From: Typhlomys cinereus
Lineage: Eukaryota; Chordata; Mammalia; Rodentia; Platacanthomyidae
Reading direction: 5' to 3'
DNA length: 64,000 nucleotides
NCBI GenBank assembly: GCA_023101885.1
Contig: JALPQD010000823.1
Span: 310,001 to 374,000, forward strand
Shown piece by piece: positions 23,576 to 32,969 of this stretch (position 1 is the stretch's first letter; the number at the start of each line of letters is the position of its first letter). The notes under the pieces are model-generated. The model was not told the DNA's origin and did no database searches. It saw only the letters and a list, made by a program, of their open reading frames with translations. Position numbers and translations under genes: made by a program.

Positions 23576-24384
23576 TATTTTTATTAAAAATTTAATTATA
23601 CATTTTAAAATTTTTTACCAGTTCCCTCCCTCCCCCCTCCTCCCCCTCCCCTTCACCCAGTGCCTCCCCCCCAATTCCCAGAGAGTTCCTTTATTGTGTA
23701 CGCCTAACTCTCCACTGGATCTTCCTCTCCGATGACATATAAGGACCCAGTGGCATTTCCATAAGCCCTTTCTCTTGTTCCCCTTAAGCATAAGATCACT
23801 ACTATGGCTGTCAATCCCTTGCCTCCAGGGGTCTCGGTGCCCTTAACAGATGCTAGACTTTATGAGGGCAACAGTGCACTGGACATTGCGCAGGGCATGC
23901 AAAGTCCCATTACGATTGCTTTGGCCCCAACTATTGTTGAGAATCTTGCAAATCGTTGCTCCTCCCATCCTTTGCTCTTACAATCTACCACCCCCTCTTC
24001 CGCAAATGTCCCTGAGCTCCAGATGGGGAAAGATTAGGCTGTCCTAGTTCTATGTGATTGATATAGAGTCCTCTGAAGTTCTGGATTGTGGTTTGTTGAT
24101 TTTCTTTTGCAGTTTGCTGCTCCCTGCATTCCCTTCACTCCATTCTGCTGGGCACTGTATGTCATCCCCTGGCCAGAGACAAAAAGCTGTTAAACTGGAG
24201 TCTTGTTGTAATAGCACATTCAAGGGTAGATGTAGTAAGAGTAGGAAACCTCACTGAGGGAGGGGTCCATCACCCATTTGCAAAATGATTACTTTTTATC
24301 TGCTAGACTATATGCCCTCCCCTTCTGGTGAGATCAGGAAAGAACGTCTGTGAACTTAACCAGGTTTCTCATTACTTACTTGCA
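23576..24384 (-). mobile_element. 5'-truncated L1, 3' UTR
   Basis: Degenerate T-rich tail (TTTTTATATTTTTATTAAAAA), then ACCAGTTCCCTCCCTCCC and the shared L1 3' UTR down to GAACTTAACCAGG. A short direct repeat TGAGTTTT flanks both ends; it is too short to be sure it is the target-site duplication. Confidence 0.82.
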
Positions 24385-24642
24385 GTGAGTTTTAAAGAGG
24401 AACGCAATGATTTTTCCCCACAGCTATTTCCATTGGTATTTATCATATCATGGCAGCCTATTTTAATGATAACACAACTATTGTTTTGTATGATTATATA
24501 GAATAACTGTTATAAAAACCTATGATCAATGATGCGATGTATTGATTCTTTCATTTGAATTCACTTTACTTCCTATTTTCTGTATTTATCATTTTCAGGG
24601 TTATATAGTTCATGGTCCAGGCCATTGTGCAGGAAGCATGTT

Positions 24643-25110
24643 TGAAGGTATGTACTTTATTTATTTATTTATTTATTTTTTATTTCTACTCATACAACTT
24701 TAACAGGTACACTGGTACCCTCCCTCCCTCCAACCTCCCACTGCCCTATGCCCCCCTCCCCTCCCCCTCCCTCCCTATCCCCTAGTGCCTCCCCCTCCCA
24801 TCCCCGGAGCATCCTTTAATGTGCATGCCAGACTCTCCTCTGGGTCCTCCTCTCCGATGACGTACAAGGACCCAGTGGCATTTCCCAGAACCCTTTCCTG
24901 TGTTCCCTTTAAGCATAGGAACACTACTGTGGCTGTCAATCCCTTGCCTCCAAGGATCTTAGTGCCTTTAGCAAATGCTAGAATTTGAGGGGTCAATAGT
25001 GTGTTGGACATTGCGCAGGGCATGCAAAGTCCAATTATGATTGGTTTGGCCCTAACTTGTGTGGCATATCTTACATATCACTGCTCCTCCCATCTGAAGT
25101 CATGTACTTT
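24643..25110 (-). mobile_element. 5'-truncated L1, 3' UTR, with target-site duplication
   Basis: An L1 3' UTR from a (TTTA)n tail at about 24658 to CTGCTCCTCCCATC at 25094. It is flanked by near-identical repeats TGAAGGTATGTACTTT (left, about 24641) and TGAAGTCATGTACTTT (right, about 25095). In the L1 sense orientation it retains an 82-codon frame (24775-25023) of the recurring MPCAMSNTLLT type described under findings. Confidence 0.82.
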
Positions 25111-25254
25111 CAAGTGAGCATTTACTTTATGATCTACAATCAATTGCATTATGAATTACTACAAATTTATGCCATCACTTTTCAATATTACAAATAGATT
25201 CAGACCATGTCATCAGTAATTTGTAAAGTAGGTCTGTGGATAGAATAACTGATT

Positions 25255-25680
25255 AAATTGTTGAAGATCTGATTTGAAGAAGATGCCTATGAAAGAACGT
25301 GGTAATTTCAACCTCTATATATTACACCATTTAATACATTGGCTTTTATATATATACTTTATTATGCTCTATGGCTAACCTGTTCCCCAAAATAAGAAAC
25401 TTCATTTTGCTTCCATATTGTCCTTGAATTTAGTGTGAAAGCTTAAAATGAAAATTGACATCCATAGGTGACATATTCCCATGAAGGCACTAAGAAACAG
25501 TTCAAAGGATTTGCAGCTTATTTGAGGCCCCATGGCTCATGGTCTTGTAACATAAGAAATAATTAATGTTGACAATAAAAATTTTAAATTGTTGAAGATC
25601 TGATTTGAAGAGATGCCTATGAAAGAACGTGGTAATTTCAACTTCTATATATTACACCATTTAATACATTAGCTTTTTTA
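25255..25680. repeat. Pair of 95-bp direct repeats
   Basis: 25255-25350 and 25586-25680 are about 95% alike (AAATTGTTGAAGATCTGATT ... TTAATACATT), 331 bp apart. The DNA between them is unique. It looks like a local duplication unrelated to a known element. Confidence 0.8.
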
Positions 25681-25952
25681 TATGCATTATAAAGTGTGTA
25701 AATTCTGGTAGAAGCAGTGAAAACCGATTAATATTTTCCTGGATATTCTTTTAAAATTCTGAGGAGTATATGATTATTTCAAAGCATTAAATAAGAAAAA
25801 TTTTATCACAGCCTTGAGAACCCTTGCAAAGAAACTACTTTTCTTTCAAACGTTTGTTAGCATTAGTAGTTTAAATTTATTTTCCAATGGAATTTGAAAA
25901 CACTGGAACAATTTACATTTTCCAAAACACTCCTTTTTGGTTCTGTATACCT

Positions 25953-25968
25953 ACCAGCAGAGGGAGAC
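25953..25968 (+). promoter_or_regulatory. CTCF-like motif, plus orientation
   Basis: ACCAGCAGAGGGAGAC, identical over 16 bases to the minus-strand motif at 22422-22437 but pointing the other way. It lies about 150 bp past the V4 relic's RSS position. Confidence 0.5.
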
Positions 25969-26120
25969 ATAAAAGTATACAAAGTTGTCAAATTACTAAA
26001 TTATCAAACTCCTCAAGATTCACTGCATCTGAGAAATGTCTAAAGCAGGGGCAACACCTCGCTGGGGCAGCCCAGGCTCAGGCTGCTGCTTCCCTTGGTG
26101 CTTTGTGCTGAGCTGTCAAT

Positions 26121-26830
26121 CACTGGGGAGGAGGGTGGTAACACTGCTGACAGTAACAAGCTGCAGCAACTTCCAGCTCCAGTTGCTGATGGTGAGGATG
26201 AATCTGTCCTGAACCATTCTTTCTGCACCTCAAGGGATCCAGAGATGACTGTGAGCTATGTGTGATGAGAAGCTTTGCCCTGGTTTTTTTTTTTTTTTTT
26301 TACATTTTTTATTATTATTTCCGCTCATACAAACTTGGTAGGTACAACCGGTTCCCTCCCTCCCCCTCCCTCCCGACCCCCCTCTCCCTCCTCCCTTCCC
26401 CCTCCTGCCTCATTCCCTAGTGCCTTCCCCCCCATCCTCGGAGAATCCTTTAATGTGTATGTCATGCAGCCTGTTTTCCTTTTTCCTTTTCAGGAACCAC
26501 TGAGAGGTTGTGCTAATGTCCTAGCTGCATCAAATGTGGATGGAGACTGATTCTGCTGGAGTCAAGGAGAGGATGACAGGAGATGGGGCACAATCATCTC
26601 ACCCCTAGATGTTGAAGACACACAAGTAATATGAGTGACAGAGAGGAAAATAATTATTTTATATTTTCTAAATTTCAGATCTAAAATCCTATATATATTC
26701 AATGTGATACAAGGAGAGCAGTAAGGAATGAAAATCAGACATTTAAAAACATTCACACTTTTTCCTTTCCACAAATATTCCCATCTGAGACCTAGAGAGA
26801 AGCCCTAGAAGCAGAGATGGGGACGGCACC
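26121..26830 (-). pseudogene. V4: V-kappa relic split by an L1 tail
   Basis: The FR3-CDR3 remnant (26128-26282) reads ILTISN and, after a frame change, EVAAACYCQQCYHPPP; the heptamer has drifted to CCCAGTG (26121-26127). FR1-CDR1 remnants at about 26480-26610 show E-MIV-P-H-LLSSSP, then a stop. An L1 3' end lies between (26283-26466). A leader-like block at about 26780-26830 aligns with V3's (GAAAGCAGGAAG start) but has GTG where V3 has ATG. Its 3' flank matches V3 and V7, so it is a third, older member of that subfamily. Certainly non-functional. Confidence 0.75.
26283..26466 (-). mobile_element. Very short L1 3' end inserted in V4
   Basis: T18 tail, TATTATTATTTCCGCTCATAC, pyrimidine tract and GAGAATCCTTTAATGTGTATG. 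It is truncated after about 165 bp of 3' UTR. It separates FR2 from FR3 of V4. Confidence 0.85.
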
Positions 26831-28430
26831 TTCCTGCTTTCTCGCTTCTGCATGTTGATTGTGCGGAAGCCCAGAGAAAGACCCTCTGATAATTCTGGGT
26901 GGAAGCTTCTTTGATTATCTTTCTGTAGAAGCGTTTGTCAGCAATGGTGAAGCAATTTGTTCCTCAGGAAGGAATTAAAAATGTCCAGTATTAAAGAATA
27001 TCTGCATTGTTAGTTCACAGTAAGATTAAAAATAAACAGCCCTTCTGAGTCCTATGAATACTCGGAGAGCATGAAGCTGTCTTAATAAAACAAGAAAAAG
27101 AGAATACAATGGGATAGGTTAACCAAAAGTCTATATAAAAGTCTTGTAGAAACAGACTACTTTTTTTTTAAAAAAAAGGAAATTGAATTTTTTAATAATG
27201 TACTTGTGAATCTGTTCCCAAACAAAGAAATGACAAGGACCATATCAAAGGCTCAGACACATGGCACCAAGGGAGCTGTCAGGCCATGACCTGCATATTA
27301 AGAAGGTTGCTCCTATAAATATGCTCTTTTGAGTTGCGATTCAACAAATAACAGTTGATGTTATGGGTTCTCTGTTAAGCATTGGAGTGACTACCAAAAA
27401 GAAAATTATTCAAACCAGTATCTCAGAGATGCAGGAGTAGTAAAAACAAAATTTGTATATAAAGTTCAAAAACTGACTACAAATGGTTTGTCACATTAAC
27501 AACTAGAAAATTTCAATTTAAAAGGTATGCTTTTAAAAATTCTAATAGCACTTTGTTAGAAGGACAGGAAGGATATCAGGCACTTGACATCACAGCATTT
27601 GACAAGACTCACCTCAGTCCTTGGACTTTGACAAGGAGCCATAGAGATGTGGATCCACGTCTGCTGTTCAGAGAATATCTAGGAAAGCCCTTCATTTTAA
27701 CAAGGCTTTGGTACTGTGAGATATGGCTGATCTCTACCCTGTCTATCCTTGTGTCTGCACATGGTGCTGGCTTAGCATCTAGGACCAGAAAACTGAAGTC
27801 AGAACCACCAACTGATTGCCTGAGTGTGACCTTGGGCACTAGACATCTGGTGTCTAGAGCATCATTTACACCCAGGGCTGAGTGCACAACTTTACTGTGA
27901 TACACGCCGAGGAGATCCCAGACAGACCTGTGAACTGTGTGTGCACAGCTCAGAGTTCTTTGACATTTCCTAGACCACAGACGGAACCTTTAAAATTGAA
28001 AGTAAGCAGTAAAAAATTGGAGATCTCCTATTAAAATTCCAAAAGGCTGCTGTGTGGAAAGCCTCTTAGCTTTCCTCTCGTCCATGTCAGTTTTCCTACT
28101 CGGTAAGTTCATTGCTTATTTATCTTTTAAAGCTGCCTGTTACTTCTGAAGCCGGCCACCCTGCTGCACAAGGGACTAATAAGGAGACATAGTCCTCAGA
28201 GTTCTGCCGCAAAACAGAGTGAGAAGGTTTTCTCTCCGAATGAGGCCGATAGCCAAAGAACCCTGAAAAGCTCACTGAGTGTCAAAGAGACACCAGTTCC
28301 CCTGTCTGCTGGAGCATAGTCAGAGGGCCACAAGACCCCGCAGGAGCTCGTGAATGCAGAAGTTCAGCCTGGCTACAGGTTGCATTTGAAATGGATCAAG
28401 AGCAGGTGTAGAGAGTCCCAGGAGACTTAC
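26831..28430. other. Non-genic DNA around V4
   Basis: AT-rich at first, more GC-balanced after 28080. The beginning (about 26865-26900) aligns with the V3/V7 upstream flank (AGAAAGACCCTCTGATAAT). Open frames at 27553-27905 on both strands have no recognisable domain. Confidence 0.45.
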
Positions 28431-28525
28431 ACCTTGTAGCCATCGCAGTAGACCAGGATGTTGACCAAGCTGAAATTGTACAATGGGCTACCGAAGGGGC
28501 TTCGCTGGTCCCCACCCGCGCCGCC
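28431..28525 (-). other. Exon-like block, unidentified
   Basis: On the minus strand a pyrimidine tract and acceptor (CTGCTCTCTGCTTTCAG) precede 95 bases, which are followed by a strong donor (GTAAGT, 28425-28430). One frame is open through it: GGAGGDQRSPFGSPLYNFSL, then VNILVYCDGYKV. It is more GC-rich than its neighbours. I do not recognise the protein. It could be a relic exon of a gene trapped in the V array or a chance arrangement; no partner exon was found. Confidence 0.35.
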
Positions 28526-28666
28526 CTGAAAGCAGAGAGCAGGACTGAGCTGGCCACTCAGGAGAGAGCATCCCCTTGGGGAAGGAAGCCAGCCTTGGTG
28601 CCTTGCAGGGTCTCCAGCCAGGGACCAGAGGATCAGGGGCCATAGAGGAGGCTCCGAGCGTGTCAT

Positions 28667-28684
28667 GTCTCCCTCTGCTGGCCA
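28667..28684 (-). promoter_or_regulatory. CTCF-like motif
   Basis: On the minus strand TGGCCAGCAGAGGGAGAC, the best match to the CTCF core in this window. It lies about 140 bp upstream of the exon-like block. Confidence 0.55.
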
Positions 28685-29554
28685 CGGGGGAAACGCGGCA
28701 GTGATCCACAGAGATCTCAACATCCTGCTCCAGAAACCGGGTCTTAATTAAAACTCCAGGAAAGAATTCACTGAGAAAGAGGGAAAAGTGTTAAATCACA
28801 TGGAAGGGAGTCAGTCCTCTTACCTATTAGAAAGGACTCAGCAAAAGTATATAGTCAAGAAGGCAGTAGATAATTTTCTCAAAGTTTTGTCCAAAATACT
28901 TAAAAACAAACAAACCCTAGCAATCAAAAACACAATTTCCCGGAAAGAAATATATCTGGCATGAAGGGAAAAAATACAGCATTGTTCAGAAACAACAAAA
29001 ATAAACACATTTATAAAACTTATTACAACATCCACATTTCAAGAAACATTTCCGTTAATCTTCCATCAGGAACAAAATATAATCCATTCTGAAAACATTT
29101 GATTACAAAAAACTCAATAGAAAAGAGAAAGAAAATCAAATACTACTAGTATAGAAATCCACCAGAACAAAAAGATATAATAAGAGTTCAAAGGAGTTAA
29201 ACATAGCAACATAACCAGAAAATAATTAACAAATTGACAAGATTATGTTCTTACCTATTGACAGCTGTGACTGTAAATGGATTAAATCTTGCAATAAGAA
29301 AGGTTAGACAGGTAAAGGGAAGGGTCCCTATCCGTGGGTCTACACAAAGAAGGATGACATAAACTGCTGTAAGGGTCTGAACCTCTACTAGAGCAGACAA
29401 CCCAAAGGAAGCCCCCAGGACCACACAAGCAGACAAGGAGAGAGAGTTTGGGTTGTGTGGGAGAAGGAGGGAGGAACAAAAGAGGGGGAGGAAGGCGAGG
29501 ACACTCATTCATTATGTCTGCACAAAAGGAACATTCTTAATTTAAAAAAGACAG
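28685..29554. other. Unannotated AT-rich DNA
   Basis: No gene or recognisable repeat. The purine-rich stretch near 29455-29510 creates proline/leucine-rich open frames on the minus strand without support. Confidence 0.5.
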
Positions 29555-29745
29555 TGGAGTGGCCTCTGAGACAGCTCATTGGACAAGGCACTGGCTCACA
29601 AACATGATTAACTGACTTTTGACCTCTGAAAGTCCAATGGAGAAGGAAAGTTGCTCTCTGACCTGCCACCTCTATCCCCTATCCCTTCCAAGCATGTGTG
29701 CACCCCTTCACTCTCTTTCTCTCTCTCAAAATAAATAGGCAAGTT
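29555..29745 (+). repeat. tRNA-headed SINE
   Basis: ACAGCTCATTGGACAAGGC head, a degenerate B-box region, then CACTCTCTTTCTCTCTCTC and an AAAATAAATAGG tail. Same family as 3958, diverged. Confidence 0.5.
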
Positions 29746-30356
29746 GAGGCAATATTAAAACAGAATGGAAAACAAAAGTAGATATTTGTGCTCCATGAAA
29801 GACACACTTTATAAGTAAAAAACACATGTTCTATAAGTTTTCTCTGTAAAAACATATTTTTATAGAAAAGGAAAGCACAGGGAGCAGGTTCATGTGACCT
29901 ACATTAAGGTAAACTAGAAGTTAGGTGAAAAAACTTAAAATACAGGCAATGATGTTGATTAAAATAATAGTAAACTGTCAATGTAACAAGAGCGTATTAT
30001 TCTTACCTGCTACACTAATGCTAAATTGGAATGATGAAGGCAGGCAAGGGCATGATGTTTAATTCTGGTGCCCTCCTCCAGGCATCACCTCTGCACTGCT
30101 GTGTGGCCTGAGCCTACCTTTCCACAACTCTTATCCTGTTCAGATGTGATAGTAAAAGCTGTTATTTGGCAGGATTAGAACATTTGTTGCTCTTCTTCAA
30201 TGCATCCAAGACACTGATGAGTCCAGAGCCCGTCATCTGCAGGCCAGTTACCCTGAGTTCCCAGCATCTCCCTCTCACACACAGATTGCAGAGGGCACTG
30301 TGCTCTTCCTCATACAAAGCAGTACATTTGGTCAGCTGGGCTGCCTCAGCAGGGAG

Positions 30357-30383
30357 GTTTTTTGTGGTGTCTGTATTATTGTG
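30357..30383 (-). promoter_or_regulatory. V5 RSS, heptamer damaged
   Basis: On the minus strand: heptamer CACAATA (30377-30383), an 11-bp spacer, and a nonamer with one extra A (ACAAAAAAC/C). The V1 counterpart is consensus, so the damage arose after the duplication or is an assembly error. Confidence 0.7.
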
Positions 30384-31159
30384 GGGAGGAACTCTGTTCT
30401 TTGGCATGCAGTAATAAACTCCCAGATCCTCAACCTCAAGGGGCTCCACCCTGGCTGATTTTGAGTTGTGAAAATCTGTCTGTGCCCCCACTGCCACTGA
30501 ATCTGTCTGGGAGGACCCCAGACACCCGATTGGAAACTCCATAGATCAGGAGCTGTGGAGACTGGCCCTGGCCTCTGCAAGAACCAACTCAAATAGGTTT
30601 TTCAATTACTGTGTAGGAGGCTCTTTACTAGACCTGCAGGGAGATGGAGGCTGACTCTCCAGGGCTGACAGAACAGGGAGGACAGGAGACTGGGTCATCA
30701 CAAGATCACTAGTGGAACCTGAAATTAGAGGAACAAGTTCAAATCAGGTATAAGATCCACGAGCAGACACTAAATGCTTGCTTTGATTATTATTGGAAGT
30801 TAGATCTTTACAGTTCCATAAATAATTTTTGTTCCATAAGTCAAAACACACATTTGTGCCAAACCAATATACTGAACCCCTTAAGAGACTTCACACTTAG
30901 CTTCTGCCATCCCTTACCACACATATCAGTCTTCAGAAGACACAAGACCTGTGCCATGTGGGATCTTCACCCCCACAGAACTAAAGCTCAGGAGCCCTTC
31001 CTGGAGGACTCCAGCCACCTCAACTGTGAGCAGAACATGACTGGGTAGCTCTGGATTCCAGATTTTAACCCCTCCCCCATTCTCCATTTCTCATCTCCCT
31101 CTCTCCTTACCAGGAATCCAGAACATTAAGAGCTCCAGCAGCTGGACAGGGAACTCCAT
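30384..31159 (-). pseudogene. V5: IGKV2-like segment, paralogue of V1
   Basis: Leader exon 31111-31159 (49 nt) is intact: MEFPVQLLELLMFWIPG with a GTAAG donor. V exon 30384-30718 follows a TTTCAG acceptor and starts in frame with STSDLVMTQSP. It is 28 bases longer than V1's exon. The excess is spread over about ten one- to three-base insertions, many lengthening a homopolymer (for example TCCCTGC for TCCTGC, AGTAAAGAG, CCAGGGCCAG, ATTTTCAC, AGCCAGGGTGG). With those ignored, the FR2-FR3 order and the terminal GVYYCM are those of V1. CDR3 codes PKNRVPP-like residues. The dispersion of pure insertions is unusual for natural decay; consensus error is a serious alternative. Confidence 0.85.
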
Positions 31160-31255
31160 TTTGTGAAGGTCCACTGAGGACAGAGATGGGTCAGCAAGGA
31201 CACAGCTGAGCTTTTAACTCAGCCTAGGAGAGCAAGGTCCTCCCTAGGGAGCAAT

Positions 31256-31263
31256 ATGCAAAT
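31256..31263 (-). promoter_or_regulatory. Ig promoter octamer of V5
   Basis: Exact ATGCAAAT, 97 bp upstream of the V5 leader ATG; its surroundings (GCAATATGCAAATACCCTGG) match those of V1. Confidence 0.85.
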
Positions 31264-31936
31264 ACCCTGGCAGAAGCGGCTGTGCAGATAGAGGGCACAG
31301 TTATGTGGGCTTCTCTTCTTTATGAAAGAATCTGAAGCACTTTGCATGGGAATGAAGCAGCACCATAAAATATTTAGGCTTAAGAGGGAATAATAAGCCA
31401 GTTGTTGAAAAGTTTTCAGTACAGAGCTCTGGGCACTTGGAGAAGTACAGCTGGTATTTCAAAAGGACTGTGGTGAAGAGAAATGTCTCCAGGTCTTTAG
31501 AAGTTGAAGAGCCATGCTACTTGTCTTTTCTTGTTAATCATACAGACAGGGAGCTTCCATCCATTCCAGTGTTGATCTGAAGAGTGAGAAAGTTCCAAAT
31601 GTAGTTCACCTGTCTTTGCTGCCTAAGTACTGCCGCTGCTGGCTGTAAGCAGCTAAAAGAATTAGGAACTCTTTTCTTCTACATCATGTAAATAACCTCT
31701 GTATAATCATAAAAGTAAAAAAAGTATATGGTATTTTAATCTTATGTAAAGTATCTATCTCAGAAACTAAAAAGCACAGATGAAAATTTGAAATGGCACT
31801 AACAAGTTAGAGGAAGCTTTGGGAAGTGAAGGACAGGTCATTGGTATTGGTGTCTGAAGTTGTTTCACAGATGTAACTCAAACTCATTATCCTATGTACA
31901 TTAAATGCACAAAGCTTTTATTATGGTGATGTGTAT
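31264..31936. other. V5 upstream flank, duplicated block B
   Basis: Homologous to 9262-9924 upstream of V1. Non-coding. Confidence 0.65.
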
Positions 31937-32395
31937 TAGTTAAGGTTCTCTAGAGTTATGGAATTCACAGAATGAATATATATATAAATATATGTAGGAA
32001 ATTTATTGAGTTGGCTTACAGATATGGCCGAGGTAGTTCCAACGATGGCTGCCAATAGCTAGCTGCTCAGTTCTGTAGTTAGTAAGTGATGGCTGAAGGC
32101 TGGAGAACTCCTAGAGTCTTAGTCTAGTCGAAGGCTGGGTGGACAGAAGGAAGAAGGATTCCTAGCACAGCTGCAAGAAGGCGATCTGTTCTCCTTGGTG
32201 GCAGTATTGGGAGAATGCTTTGAGAGCTTTGGAGTTCTGATAGGATCTGGGGCGTGTATAATCCTTTCAAGTAGTCTCAGTTGATCCTTTCCAGAGGTGG
32301 TCTCAGCCCAGCTTAGTTAATACAGGGTGTATCAAGTTGACACCCAGGCTTAACTATCACATGATGGAAACCATTTTTAAGCCAATTTCCAACAA
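31937..32395. repeat. Rodent-type interspersed repeat, present only in the V5 copy
   Basis: Begins GTGTATTAGTTAAGGTTCTC then TAGAG, passes AAATTTATTGAGTTGGCTTAC, CTGGAGAACTCCTAGAGTC, and ends GGTGGTCTCAG, TGTATCAAGTTGACACCCAG, GCTTAACTATCAC. I recognise this plan from rodent genomes but not the family name. It breaks homology with block A, which has a different insertion at the same place. A worn copy lies at 590-935. Confidence 0.6.
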
Positions 32396-32969
32396 GTGTT
32401 AGAAGATATCTGATTTACTTACATAATCAATGGCTCTATGTCTCATAAATGAAAATATTATGAGTTTTGTGCTTCCCAATCTTAGTAGTTTGAAATAACT
32501 CTTAGCTACAATCAAATGGATGTGCTTTGCTAATACAGCACACATGTACTCTAACTTAAGAAAAATTTCCAAGGGAAAGATTTCCTTGGAGCCTTAGGAA
32601 GGGAAAACAACAGGAACTTTGTACTTTTGTGGGGTTTTTTTTTTGATTGTTCGTGTCTGTTATTTGTTCTTAAGAAAACCATTTCCATGTATTATTTCTG
32701 CATATGCAAACCTGGAATTTGTTAGATTCTCCTGAGTTATGAACTGACAATTTACATACTTCAAAGGATTGTTTTTGTGGTTGGTCACACCAAGGAGTCC
32801 AAAGGACAGGAAGGTGAAATGTAATCATGACAGTAATGAACATTTCTTACATTTTCATAAGCTTGAGAAATTCTTTCTGATAACTTTTATCTTAATCTTA
32901 GCACACAAGCACTGAAACAAATGTCATCACTGCAGATAAAAAATGTTTTTTTATCTAAACTCTTTTTTC
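32396..32969. other. Duplicated block B, spacer
   Basis: Aligns with 11011-11560 downstream of V2's partner region. Non-coding; interrupted on the right by the plus-strand L1. Confidence 0.65.

Noticed and set aside
27553..27905. Open frames of 115 aa (plus) and 98 aa (minus)
   Set aside because: No recognised motif, no splice sites in suitable positions, and both strands open.
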